Source of the DNA: Paragonimus westermani
Lineage: Eukaryota > Platyhelminthes > Trematoda > Plagiorchiida > Troglotrematidae
NCBI GenBank assembly: GCA_008508345.1
Contig: QNGE01000141.1
Location: 17,372-81,371, forward strand
DNA length: 64,000 bases
Direction of reading: 5' to 3'
Shown here: in pieces, positions 41,227-51,005 of the stretch
How positions within the stretch are numbered: the stretch's first letter is position 1
How the letters are laid out: every line of letters begins with the position of its first letter
Notes under the pieces: generated by a model
Database searches by the model: none
Told to the model about the DNA's origin: nothing
Seen by the model: the letters and a program-made list of their open reading frames with translations, nothing else
Position numbers and translations under genes: made by a program

Positions 41227-41670
41227 GTTCCATGTTTGCCCCTTCAGTTCCTCCTCAAGATAAACCGGCTGTACGGTCTTCCACGAAGACTTTTAGCAAC
41301 GCGTAGCGATAAACCAATGATCCCAAATATTCAAAACCAGATTGGATCGTAATGCCACGGTACTATTGAACAAATTATCAAACTGAATATTTGGGCAACC
41401 TCAACAGTTTCGATCGACAGATCGTTTCCGGGGAATGGGTTACAATTTGCCGCTGAACGGGTTAAATATGAACTATAATCACATAATAAGGCATTCATAC
41501 CTAAAAGAGCTCTTCCGAGCAGTCAACAGGTCCAAAACAGTGTGGATGATCCGAGCTCCAAAAAAGGGGGCGCACCCACCACTCAAGTAAAGTACAATGA
41601 CTGACAACTGGCTATTCGCACAACTGTCAAATTGACGTGACAAAACAAAATCGTCTAGGTCAATGTCCAG
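41227..41670 (-). other. Gypsy E protease-RT linker region, mostly non-coding
   Basis: Only the last ~60 bp (QPVYLEEELKGQTWN) look like RT lead-in. The rest lacks coding character. It contains CCCAAATATTCA near 41,324 and its exact inverse TGAATATTTGGG near 41,385, which could be an old insertion or a hairpin. Confidence 0.5.
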
Positions 41671-42321
41671 TTAACGTTCAGAAACAGGGGGATTGAATGC
41701 AGAGGGGTGAATAATCAGGGGAATTGGGTTGGGTCGGATTTTCACGTGATTGTAATTCAAAAATTTGATACACTCATAGCCTGCGGGGTCCATGAGGTCG
41801 AGATGTTCCGGTTGTTGGTATTCCATGTGCAATCCTGTTGCAAAATTCGTACGGATCATCGTCATATGTAAGCACTTCCGCGTATTTCTCGGCCGTGGAC
41901 TGGAGCAGGGGTCTGTGCAAGTGGAGGTTTTAGCCTGGCGTACTTGTTTGACGCTATGCTGTCGCTGCCCTATGAGAGTCAGGGAGCCATACTTGATTGA
42001 CAACATCTTGAGCTTCAAGTCAATCACGGCATCTGCTCCAGCGAGGAAACTGTCTCCGAGTATTGTTTGCCTGGTTTCTGGAGACACAATGAAACAGTGC
42101 TTCACGATATGGTCGCCGATACGTACCCCACATCTTTTCACACCGTCAGCCAGTAGACTTTGACCTCCAACCATCCCGATAATCATGGATGTCGGTTCTA
42201 GGTTTTGCTTTTCTGCACGAGCAATCAGCAAAATACCTGCCCCTGTATCGACTGAACACTGTTCTACCTCTTCATCAACTTCAACCCTTGTGTGTACAGC
42301 CCTCTTCTCAATCGCTCCCAT
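41671..42321 (-). pseudogene. pol: Gypsy E aspartic protease
   Basis: EQCSVDTGAGILLIARAE carries the intact D-T-G site near residues 21-38. QTILGDSFLAGADAVIDLK is the conserved second block (ILG). The 216-codon frame continues into an unrecognised linker. It starts in a different phase from gag. Confidence 0.88.
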
Positions 42322-42339
42322 TACTGGTTGACCCGCCCA

Positions 42340-43035
42340 TCAAAAAGAACAATCACGAAACACTTTATTTTTAGACCCCTTAGACAGCCGGATTGGGCAA
42401 TCCTTCTTCCAACGTCCTTTTCCCCCACAGATGAAGCAGCCCCCTGGTTGATCGTTCCTCCGTGCTGCTGTTTTCAGGGCAGCTACATCCGCTGCGAGTT
42501 GCTCCAGTTTCTTCTTGTCCGTATTGCTGTTTGCATCCACTGAGGACACGGACATTACCGCCAACTCCCGCGTCACCTTCGCCAGATCGTCAAGATCCAC
42601 CGGCCGGGCGACATGGGCAATACGGACTTGGTCGCGAACCGCCATCGGGAGACCTTTAATAAACTGTTCTGTTTACAACTGTCGTCGTGATTCTTGCTCC
42701 AATCCTGGCAGAGCCCTGTCCAGCAAACCTTGCAGGGTGGCGGCAAACACGGACGAGTCCGCTCCTTGTTCAAGCCTGGCCGTCTTAAACCGCCGCATGG
42801 CCTCCTGGCGATCGGCCGGGCTGTCAAACGCAGCCACCAGCGCCTCCTTCGCAGCTGCCCGTTCCATCTTCGCGGGGCCTCTTCGCGCTGCGTCCAGCAC
42901 CGCCTTCTCCCCGTCTTTCACCAGCGTGCGCAGAGCAGCCAGCTTCCCCCGGTCGGCCTGCCACCTCGGCCACGTCTTCCAGGAACTTCCGGACGTCTCT
43001 GAACGGCTGTGGTCAGGGAACCAACATCCTCGCGT
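42340..43035 (-). pseudogene. gag: Gypsy E gag, frameshifted, knuckle altered
   Basis: DVRKFLEDVAEVAG at about 43,000-42,960 begins the capsid homology. After a one-base shift ALVAAFDSPADRQEAMRRF and FAATLQGLLDRALPGL follow to 42,673. A TAA precedes QFIKGLPMAVRDQVRIAHVA and DLDDLAKVTRELAV. The zinc knuckle reads CFICGGKGRWKKDC, where the expected His at position 9 is Arg, so it should not bind zinc normally. The coding start lies only ~30 bp after the primer site, so the N-terminus is probably deleted. Confidence 0.85.
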
Positions 43036-43049
43036 TCGTCGCGGCACCA
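43035..43049 (-). promoter_or_regulatory. Gypsy E primer-binding site
   Basis: TGGTGCCGCGACGAA starts 2 bases inside the 5' LTR end (minus strand). It is complementary to a tRNA 3' end with CCA; I cannot assign the tRNA with confidence. Confidence 0.8.
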
Positions 43050-43051
43050 GT

Positions 43052-43360
43052 TGTTGTATCTGCAAAAGAAGCTTGGCTTGCGAGTTCGCTTATTGCGCAA
43101 ACTTCTGTACAGGTCATGTCAAAAACTAAACTACAAACGCGTGCACTCAGTTGCACGGCACACATGCACTCACATACATTGGGAGACACTACGTTATCAT
43201 TCACCTTGGTGAAAGTTCCAACACAGCGTGTACACACTGTTCCGATAGTCTCTTCTTGTCCGTCGCGTTCGGGGCTGGCCCTTTTGTTCCTGAATGTCGC
43301 CTGTGAGGACTATACTACTTTTGAGTAGTAGGATACAACGAAACTGCCTGTTATGCAACA
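43052..43360 (-). repeat. Gypsy E 5' LTR
   Basis: TGTTGCATAACAGGCAG at 43,360 to ATACAACA at 43,052, 309 bp. The match to the 3' LTR is nearly complete, with differences clustered at the two ends. Confidence 0.93.
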
Positions 43361-43500
43361 GTATCAGTGTATGTAAGTCAAACTTGGACTGATCGAGCTG
43401 AAGGGACTTCATCTAGTGGTCACAGAGTCACGTCAGAGACAGTGAGTTCACATTGAAGGTTTCAAGATACTACGACCTACTCCTTTTGGATAATGATTAC

Positions 43501-44002
43501 TGTTGAATCAGCGGGGGAATCGGAATATGCCTTCAAGTGGCCTAGTCTTACGCACGGTCTGGGCTGGATATATATGTATATATCTTAAAATGGGCAGAGG
43601 ACAGAAGATTATACGTAAGTATATATATACCAATATAGAACGTGGTTCTACAAATTCAGTAATAAACAACTTATATATACAGCAACTTACGACCAGGTTG
43701 ACGAGCGCATACAACAGTGCAGCAGAAACGTGACAAATTGTCCGATTAATTCCAGCGGTCAAACATGCTGTGGGTTACGGTTACTCATATAGAGAAATTG
43801 AGGTATTAGTATGAAAGCCGAATACAGTTCAATTGTTCACGTACGATGTAGTGTTTATGGAATTGAAATACATTTCGCCGTATCAAACAGTCAGGAGTAA
43901 GAGCGAATATTACAAACGGAAGTCACGTAAAATTCGGAGATGAGGGCATACTACTGTCAACTTGTGAGTAGAAGAAAGTGAAATATGAAATTGAAGTTCA
44001 CA
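43501..44002 (-). repeat. Pao 3' LTR
   Basis: On the minus strand it runs TGTGAACTTC (44,002) to TTCAACA (43,501), 502 bp. It is almost identical to 53,641-54,142 along its whole length. Confidence 0.95.
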
Positions 44003-44204
44003 CTCCCCGACAATCGCAGAACCGGCGGCGTCCTCGTCGAACAAACAGATTTGCCGAACGTCCCTTCTGAAACTTCCTATGTCCATTCGTATAATTACTT
44101 CTTTAACCACACCGGCATGCGCTCTCTTCGTTTCTGCAACTATGCCTTTGGCCACCGACCTCTTGATGTGCGAATATCGCTGACTAAAACTAGGTCCCCT
44201 ACCT

Positions 44205-44522
44205 TCAAGTCTCGTTTTTTTCGTGCAACTCTTGCCGGTTCCGTAATGCAGGTATATAACACCGTAGCCACCTTCTCCAGAGTTCGTCGGACAAATGGTG
44301 CACTTGTCGCCAGCGTTTACTCAAACTGTTCGGTAATTGAGGCTCCTTCGCATCCACGGACTGTTCGCTCGTTGAAACCAGTAATTGGTTCGGACATAGG
44401 GTCCCTAGGTCGTCTAGATGACCTGGATTAGGAGTTAGCGGCCGACCGTTGAGTATTCTCTCTACTTCTGCCCTGGTGGTTTGCAGAACTTCTGCCTTAT
44501 CGAACGTATCAGGCGCTATCAT
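44205..44522 (-). pseudogene. pol: Pao integrase C-terminal part
   Basis: EVERILNGRPLTPNPGHLDD and CPNQLLVSTSEQS, then KRWRQVHHLSDELWRRWLRC, are the conserved blocks after the Pao integrase core. The frame begins MIAPDTF immediately where the core frame ends with GGGV; the expected W-E-R between them is missing. Confidence 0.88.
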
Positions 44523-44958
44523 ACGCCACCGCCATTACTAGCGTAGGGTGGATTGAATATCCATTCGCTGTTTTCCCCGCAAGACAACAGCGTATTTTGT
44601 CTTGGTTCCACGAAATAATAGTGCCTTTCAACTTTGATTCGGCTCCACGGAAATTCAATCCATTGTCGCTGTATATTTTGGACGGCACACCGCGTCTGGC
44701 AACAAACCGGTGGAACGCACACAAAAACGAGCTTGTGTCCATCGCACGCGTCACTTCTATATGCACTACTCTTACAGAGAGGCAATTGAAAATACATCCA
44801 TATCGCTTTTCCGCTGTTCGTTTGTGCTTGACGAAGAGGGGACCGAAGTATTCTATGCCCACAGTGGCAAATGCTGGTTGGAAGACCAAGAATCGATCCC
44901 CACTTATGGGTGCCATCTGCTGACCAAATGGTTTGGCGTTCCAAATCCTACACGGCAC
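44509..44958 (-). pseudogene. pol: Pao integrase core
   Basis: ATVGIEYFGPLFVKHKRTAE has Glu where the first catalytic Asp is usual (GVDYFGP). RVVHIEVTRAMDTSSFLCAF and VPSKIYSDNGLNFRGAESKL (second Asp) follow, then a phase change to SIHPTLVMA/PPYASNGGGV. The catalytic Glu that should follow GGV is lost. Confidence 0.9.
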
Positions 44959-45490
44959 AATTTTGCAACAGTCTGCATACTGTCGAGATTCCTTTCAGAA
45001 TCCAGTATCGTCGGTGAATTTCAGAAAGCACATGAGATGCTCCAACGTGTCCATTTTTATCATGGTAGTCCAAAATAATTAAGCGAGTTGCAAAATGTTT
45101 AGCAGGTAGAAGAATCGAATGTCTCGCATCATATGGCAATGGAGACCAGTTCAACCTTCCACCGACTCGTAGGATGCCACGTTCCAAAAAGGGACACAGC
45201 TTCCTAATAGGACTCGCGAGAAGTTTACGGCACCTGCCGGACTCTCTTAGTGCGCGGGTTTTAATCGTTTCAATATCGCTTCCGAAATGATGTTGTTGTG
45301 TCACTAGCACTATCTCCAATTCAGCCTCTTGGATGTCGCTCGGCTCTAAGGGTCCCAATGTCAAAGCTTCTGTCGTTCTACCGAATTTCAGCACTAAGTA
45401 TTTTTTGAACCGTAGCAAAATTGCTATTCTCCGTAGCAGAATTTTCCAACTAGCACAGCTGGCGAACAAATCAAACCATGAACTCGTCAT
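44948..45490 (-). pseudogene. pol: Pao integrase N-terminal and zinc domain
   Basis: Starting WFDLFASCASWKILLRRIA, the frame has SPIRKLCPFLERGILRVGGR, HSILLPAKHFATRLIILDYH and NGHVGASHVLSEIHRRYWIL, with GISTVCRLLQNCAV giving the His-His-Cys-Cys pattern of the integrase zinc domain. The inverted-repeat arm begins inside this frame at 45,329. Confidence 0.92.
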
Positions 45491-46099
45491 TTGGCAGTGA
45501 TGAACAGAAACTACGTCCTACTTCAGCCATTCCTCCAGAATCTCGCCTAAGGCCTTTGGTATATCTGGCCACTCTGATTCTTCCTGTCCTAAAAATTCGG
45601 GTCCGTGAAGCCACTAATTCAACTTACGTTTAACGTGTGCGATTATCCCTCTCGGTGCTAAATCCGCGGGGTACTCCGATGTTTCAACATATCTCTACTG
45701 AGTAGGAGACGATCAGTGATGTATAGCGGATAGTCGATTTGTAGTGAACTTAGTAAACCGCTTGGTTGTAGAACGGATCAACTGCAAGACTACTACCGAA
45801 TCGACCCAAAATGTCGGATTAAACGTCAGTTTAAGTTCTTACATAGCCTGAACGGCCAGACGGGCTGCCAGAACTGCTGCGATTAGTTCTAAGCGAGGTA
45901 TTGTAACCGATTTGATGGGAGAGACCCGCGACTTTCCCACCAGGATGGAACACACTGGACGCTTATTGTCGTTTTCTACCCTAGCATAAACTACTGCTCC
46001 ATAACCCTGCTCGGATGCATTTGAGAAACAATACAGTCTCACATCAACAGCAGCAACTGCTGTCGGTATAAGGGGGCGAGGAATTTTCACTTGCTCCAA
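45491..46099 (-). pseudogene. pol: Pao RNase H (right)
   Basis: Frame 46,099-45,839 has VDVRLYCFSNASEQGYGAVV and SVTIPRLELIAAVLAARLAV. Broken frames to 45,491 add FWVDSVVVLQLIRS and the lead-in to integrase. The first Asp of RNase H is Asn. Confidence 0.88.
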
Positions 46100-46734
46100 C
46101 GAACGGATAACGATAACAAAGCTGTGCCATTCATTCAGTTCCTCCCCGTCCGCAATCTCATCCCAGTTTATATTTTTCCTTAAAAACGACTGTAGCAGTA
46201 GTTTGGCTGGTAGCAGTACGGGGACAAAAATCCCAAAGGATCATAGATAGAGGCTACAAAGGACAGCAGAGCTCTTCAAGTGTATCCGGCGTCGGTCTTT
46301 TTTAGGCGAATGGTAATATAGTCACCGCAGACATTCCACATTACTCCGGGAGTTGGATGCATGGAAGAAGATTGCAGATTACGGTCGGCCTAGTTACTGG
46401 AGACCGATTCGGTCGACTGAAGGGGTAACGCCTGACTGTCGCTGCTCATCCGCTTGGTTAAATTAAAGTCGCCTTTAGACGCGACCACTATGAACTGGGA
46501 GGCTGGACTTCGAGCTTCTTCTACGGAGTCGCAGCTGAACAGGCAGTCATCGACGTAGAAACTCTCCTTCATAACCGATGAAGTTAAGGGGGGAACTTCC
46601 TTAACACCCGTACGTGTCGCAAACGGCTTCGTCGGATTTCCGCGCCGTTGTTCGAGTGTCCAGTGGGCCTCCGGTAAGTTCATTCCTACAAGTACTCTAA
46701 TTTGGAGAACACGATTGTCTGGAAGAGTGACGTC
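46100..46734 (-). pseudogene. pol: Pao RT with internal deletion (right)
   Basis: VGMNLPEAHWTLEQRRGN is followed within about 35 residues by SFYVDDCLFSCDSVEEARSP. Most of the RT palm is deleted, as in the left arm. Two residues differ from the left copy (Pro for Leu, Arg for Gln). Confidence 0.86.
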
Positions 46735-47049
46735 CTACATATGCTTCCAACGCGTAGTCCGCTCTGAAGACGGTGCTACTCTCTGGACCTGAGACATCTT
46801 CCTCACGGACCAAGCCTGATATACGTGTATCGGTTTACCGCCATTTATCGGATATAAATCAATCCCCGTTGAGGATGAGAGAAATTGGGACTCTTTTGTT
46901 ACCATTGAAATGTTAAGTATGGCCGACCTGGTTGGCAATTTTAGCTCTCTTAACAACTGCTCACCGACAAGAGTCGAGTCAGATCCCGGATCAAGTAACG
47001 CGTAGGTTTCTATCGTTATCTCGAAACCACGCAACCTAATCGAGATCAC
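46735..47049 (-). pseudogene. Pao aspartic protease (right)
   Basis: ETYALLDPGSDSTLVGEQLL is the protease site. The frame is in phase with the gag C-terminus, separated by a TGA. Confidence 0.8.
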
Positions 47050-47309
47050 TCACAGAGCTACTCGGCTGATGGATAAAGTTGTAGCGTGTACTGCTGCTCG
47101 TTCAAACGTGGGAAGTGTTGCCTTTTCGTGATGCGAAAGGGGATGATGTTTGGACTGACAACCACCCGAACCACATTTGTTCCTGGGCCTACAGTTCACT
47201 GAAGAGTGATTGGCCTTGAGGCGTAACTCGCATAGCCTTCTCTTTGATACCGTCGACAATCGTTCTGCCATGCTGATAGCTCTGACTCGTGAACATAGAT
47301 CCATGTAAT
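47050..47309 (-). pseudogene. gag: Pao gag C-terminal knuckle region (right)
   Basis: The Cys/His-rich segment (RLCELRLKANHSSVNC, then KCGSGGCQSKHHPLSHH) continues in the same phase from the gag part beyond the Gypsy insertion: the knuckle half CLECDGNHY ends at 52,494. This confirms that the Gypsy split a once-continuous gag. Confidence 0.9.
47306..47309. repeat. TAAT target duplication, left copy
   Basis: TAAT precedes the Gypsy B-right 5' LTR and is repeated at 52,494-52,497 after the 3' LTR, within Pao gag. Confidence 0.85.
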
Positions 47310-47689
47310 TGTAGTGACCTGGAGATACCCCCGGTCTACCTGCTGTACGATGTGTAAAATCCCTCCTAGAATCTTAGCTCACATTGTACCTAGGACCTTA
47401 AGAATCTTTGCCTGCCGTCTTCCTGATGCATGAGATCGCGTTTGTTCGTTTGCATGCTTGTCGGCGTAAGCGCGCCATACACTCTTTCCAGCTTGCTCGC
47501 GCGCTCGACGGTCGGATCCTTAGCCTCCCTAACAGTTTCGCGTATCGGTGTCGTCTAGCGCTGATCGGGACCATTTGTGATTATCGCACAATATATTTTC
47601 GGTCTCGCAATTATTTGTATTTTCATTTCGCGTCTGGTATTCCTGCGTGCACTTGAGGAAACGTTAATTTAGTGCACGTACGCACTAAA
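47310..47689 (+). repeat. Gypsy B-right 5' LTR
   Basis: TGTAGTGACC to CACTAAA, 380 bp. The ends form a 7-bp imperfect inverted repeat. The shadow frame MPAVFLMHE inside it is not a gene. Confidence 0.95.
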
Positions 47690-47691
47690 AC

Positions 47692-47702
47692 TGGTGATCC
47701 CG
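47692..47702 (+). promoter_or_regulatory. Gypsy B-right primer-binding site
   Basis: TGGTGATCCCG, 2 bases after the LTR. It is compatible with a tRNA-Trp primer with one mismatch (TGGTGACCCCG expected). Confidence 0.75.
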
Positions 47703-47800
47703 TACATCTTTTTTTAGCACGTATATTTTGTTCTTCCGACGTAAGTTAACGCTACTTTTCCATTTATTAATTTAATTTAATCTCTGCTGCTGTCGAAAGT

Positions 47801-48579
47801 ATGCAAGAACGCGTTTTTAATTCGCCAGACGTTTTCGTCAGTGCTCTTCCAGTCCCGATCGCACATGTTAGGGAGAACAGTCCTCGAAGCTGATTTGCAC
47901 AGCTAGAAGCCACTTTTGCGTTGAGAAACATCGCCACGGAACTAACGAATTTCCACCATATGGTTGCTGCTCTCCCTCCTCACTTCATAGACGAGGTGGA
48001 CGACACCTTGGAGCTTCCAGACTCTGTTACATCATATGAGCAGCTTAAGGAAGCCACTATCAACGCATTGCCCAGCTGCTGAGTTTCGCCGAGTTAGGCG
48101 ACCAGAAGCCTTCACAGCTTCTACGCCATATGCAACGCCTCGCAGGCTCGACTCAACTCGAGGAGTCTTTGTTGAAGGAGATATAGATCCAGCGACTCCC
48201 TGGGGATATGCAAACTAACCTTAGCGCCAACCCTCAAGCTGCCCTGTCGCAATGGGCTGATACAGCCGATCGCATCCGGGAGATATACGGAAAACAGGTC
48301 TCCAAAGTATCCGCACCAGCGCCGGAACCACTGGCACTCCTGACCAACCGTGTGAACGAACTCACACGCCAAATCCAGGTGCTCAGCACTCGAAGCTCGC
48401 GCCCGCACTCACACTCATGTAAGCCTAACAAAAGAGCCGCTCGGTCGACTTCTAGGAGACGACGAATGCTTACAGGAAGTGCCAACCCTGACCACTGCTG
48501 GTATCACCAGCAGTTTGGTAACCGTGCTCGATCCTGCCACGGTCCCTGCTCCTTCTCCAAAAAGAACCAGGGGAACTAG
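47801..48579 (+). pseudogene. gag: Gypsy B-right gag
   Basis: ATG 47,801 (MQERVFNSPDVFVSALP) is 98 bases after the primer site. A TGA falls after 30 codons, then FAQLEATFALRNIATELTNF and SYEQLKEATINALP. After a phase change QLLSFAELGDQKPSQLLRHM is followed by a TAG near 48,184, MQTNLSANPQAAL, an Arg/Ser-rich linker and the knuckle CWYHQQFGNRARSCHGPC (C-x3-H-x9-C-x3-C). Gag packages element RNA in the cytoplasm. Confidence 0.9.
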
Positions 48580-48650
48580 CCGGCCAGCGCTTCGCGGCGA
48601 CCGACGTTGCTGGCTCCCGAAGTCGGCTGTTTTTCATTCAAGACCGCGAG

Positions 48651-49295
48651 TTGGAAGTTCGCTACCTCATCGGCACTGGTGCAGAGATCAGCGTTCGCCC
48701 ACCGGATTCTCGCGAACGACTTACGCAGGCGCAGTCAAACTTACGTGCAGCAAACGGTGCGCCCATTACCGTTTATGGCGAGTGTTCTCACACATTGAAC
48801 TTAGGCCTTCACCGCACTTTTCGATGGCTCTGCACTGTAGCAGACGTCCAAATGCCGATCATTGGCATAGATTTTCTCGAGCACTTCGACCTGCTAGTCG
48901 ACACACGACACCGTCGGCCAGCAGACCATCAACCAAACTTGTCTGTTACCGGGACTTTCACCAGTGCGGTTCCAGTCTGTCCCGTGTATCTCCCGGTTAT
49001 CACGAGCAACTACGCTTCCCTTGTCGAACAATTTACGACCGTCTTTAGACAACCGACCTCGCTGCCGCCGGTGACTGGTGCAATGCTGCATCACATCTTC
49101 ACCACTGGCCCACCCGTGTTTGCCAAAGCCCGTCGTTTAACACCGGATAAGCTGAAGATAGCGCGCACCGAGTTGGAACACATGCTCGAGATTGGCATCA
49201 TTCGCCCGTTGGATACCCCCTGGGCTTCGCCTCTTCATATGGTGCCAAAAAAAGTCAGGAGACTTGCGCCCATGTGGAGATTATCGCGTGCTTAA
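48651..49295 (+). pseudogene. pol: Gypsy B-right protease and RT start
   Basis: YLIGTGAEISVRPPDS is the protease site with Gly in place of the catalytic Asp. SNLRAANGAPITVYGE and VADVQMPIIGIDFLEHFDLL follow, then the RT lead-in [20 protein letters not shown] and [21 protein letters not shown] frameshift at about 49,250 moves RT to another phase. Confidence 0.9.
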
Positions 49296-49623
49296 CAACG
49301 CCACGGTACCGGACAGGTACCCCATTCAGCATATACAGGACATCACGGCTAGCCTAGAAGGCACCCATGTGTTCTCGAAGCTCGATCTGGTTCGTGCCTA
49401 CCACCAGATCCCAGTTGCCGCAGACGACGTTGCCAAAACCGCGGTAATTACGCCATTTGGCTTTTTCGAATTACTACGCATGCCGTCTGGTCTCCAGTAC
49501 GCCGCTTAAACGTTTCGACGATTTATCGATGACGTCATAAGAGGTTTTGACTTCGTCCATCCCTACATCGACTATCTTTTGGTGGCGAGCGCCTCCGAAG
49601 AAGAGTACGAGAAACATCCGTGA
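49192..49623 (+). pseudogene. pol: Gypsy B-right RT palm
   Basis: [40 protein letters not shown] (motif A), [11 protein letters not shown] then TAA, TFRRFIDDVIRGFDF and HPYIDYLLVAS (motif C, YIDD changed to YIDY). A TGA near 49,621 follows. The same phase continues to 50,691. Confidence 0.9.
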
Positions 49624-50691
49624 TTGCTCTTCGAACGACTTGCAGCGTATGACGTCACTTTGAATGCGGATAAATGCGTTTTCGATCAAAAAGCAGTCGA
49701 GTTCTTAGGGCATCGTGTCAATCAGCACGGCATCCAGCCACTGACCGGTAGGGTACAATTGATTCGCGACTTTCCGCGCCCTACAACGCTCGCCGCTGTC
49801 CGTCTTTTCAATGGCATGGTCAACTATTACCGCCTTTTTATTCCGCATTGCGCGCAACTCATGCAGCTCCTGACCGACTTACTCCGTGGCCGTTCCAACG
49901 GCAACGTATGGTCGTCAGAAGTAGCCGTTGACTCGTTCGATTGCACCAGAGAAGCGCTAGCCGACGCAGTGATGCTTCACCATTTCGACGCTGACATCAC
50001 CACAAGCATAGCTGTAGACGCTTCCGATATGAATGTTGGTACTGTACTCCAACAATTTGTCGATGGCACCTGGAGACCGCTTTCATTTTTCTCCAGACGC
50101 ATGTTACCCGCCGAAACGAGGTACAGCACGTTCGGTTGTGAGTTACTAACAATTTACTCGGCCCTTCGTCACTTTCGATACGCCCTCGAAGGCCGCCAAT
50201 TTGTGACCTTCACTGATCACAAACCGTTGGTATACGCCTTCCGCAATCGTTCCGAACGCCATCCACCCCGCGAAGTGCGCCACCTTGATTTCATTTCTCA
50301 GTTCTCTACAGACGTACGACATGTCTCTGTCAGTGACAACGTTGTGGCTGACGCTCTGTCACGCGTATCACCACTTGTTGGCCAAGACATTATCGACTTG
50401 TCAGGTATGGCTGACGCACAACGCGCGGAAAACGATCTCCACACTTCCTGCCAGCATTCGTCATTGCGCCTTGCGGATCTTCCACTACCGACAGCACCGG
50501 GAACGATTTTTGCGATACCTCCGCTGGACACCCTCGTCCAAACGTACCTCCAGCCTTACGACGTCGCGTGTTTGACACGCTACACAACATTGCTCATCCT
50601 GGCATCCGGGCCACGGCCAAACTTGTTTCCGATAGGTACGTCTGACCCGGTATGCAAAAGGATCTTCGCACATGGGCGCGATCTTGCCTAG
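49624..50691 (+). pseudogene. pol: Gypsy B-right RT thumb, RNase H and integrase lead
   Basis: The 355-codon frame covers LNADKCVFDQKAVEFLGHRV, RLFNGMVNYYRLFIPHC, RNase H SIAVDASDMNVGTVLQQF, RYSTFGCELLTIYSALRHF, TDHKPLVYAF and NVVADALSRVSP. Its last part, past 50,500, is out of the correct phase for the integrase zinc domain. Phase changes around 50,515-50,640 give FDTLHNIAHPGIRATAKL in other frames. The inverted repeat ends within it at 50,447. Confidence 0.92.
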
Positions 50692-51005
50692 CTTGTCAAC
50701 AAGCTAAGGCATACCACCGCGTGTCGGCCCCGATTGGCCGATACCCTTCGATCACCTCTCGACTCGCGCATCTTCACATAGATATTGTAGGTCCTTTGCC
50801 ACCTTCAAATGGCATGACCTATATCTTGACGATAGTAGACCGTTTTACGCGATGGCCAGAGGCCGCCCCTATAGCCGACGGCCGCTCGGAGACCGTAACA
50901 CGCGCATTTGTTGAGCGTTGGGTTGCATCTCACGGTTGCCCGGCCACGGTTACAACCGACCGCGGCCCCCAGTTCGAAAGCGGTTCTTTTTCGCGGAGAC
51001 GTTGA
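50652..51005 (+). pseudogene. pol: Gypsy B-right integrase zinc end and core
   Basis: MQKDLRTWARSCLACQQAK (the two zinc Cys), HLHIDIVGPLPPSNGMTYIL (first Asp), VDRFTRWPEAAPI and PATVTTDRGPQFESG (second Asp). A frameshift at about 50,985 ends the frame. Confidence 0.92.

Larger units (their letters stand above)
38350..43360 (-). mobile_element. Gypsy element E (second Ty3/Gypsy lineage), LTRs complete
   Basis: Two 309-bp LTRs (43,360-43,052 and 38,658-38,350) bracket, on the minus strand, a primer site, gag, protease, RT, RNase H, integrase and a purine tract. Gag has a CX2C-type knuckle and pol has the DASDRG and YHPQTNG motifs of a different Gypsy clade from elements A-D. The plus-strand flanks are GTTT on the left and GTAT on the right, a possible 4-bp duplication with one change. 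Frameshifts, stops and loss of the integrase second Asp make it inactive. Confidence 0.9.
45329..50447. repeat. Right arm of 5.1-kb inverted repeat
   Basis: Mirror of 26,770-31,888 (coordinates sum to 77,217). Here the flanking sequences are the natural continuations of Pao (below 45,329) and Gypsy B-right (above 50,447), so the right arm is the donor and the left arm the copy. Confidence 0.96.

Noticed and set aside
43508..43762. 84-codon frame MTAGINRTICHV... repeated at 53,648
   Set aside because: It is part of the Pao LTR; no protein motif is present.
47408..47656. 82-codon frame MPAVFLMHE... found at three or more places as a conserved gene
   Set aside because: It lies wholly inside the Gypsy LTR and is repeated only because LTRs are repeated.
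26770..50447. The inverted repeat as one giant foldback or DNA transposon
   Set aside because: Arm ends lie inside coding regions of known retroelements, have no terminal motif or target duplication, and the right arm runs on into its natural flanks.
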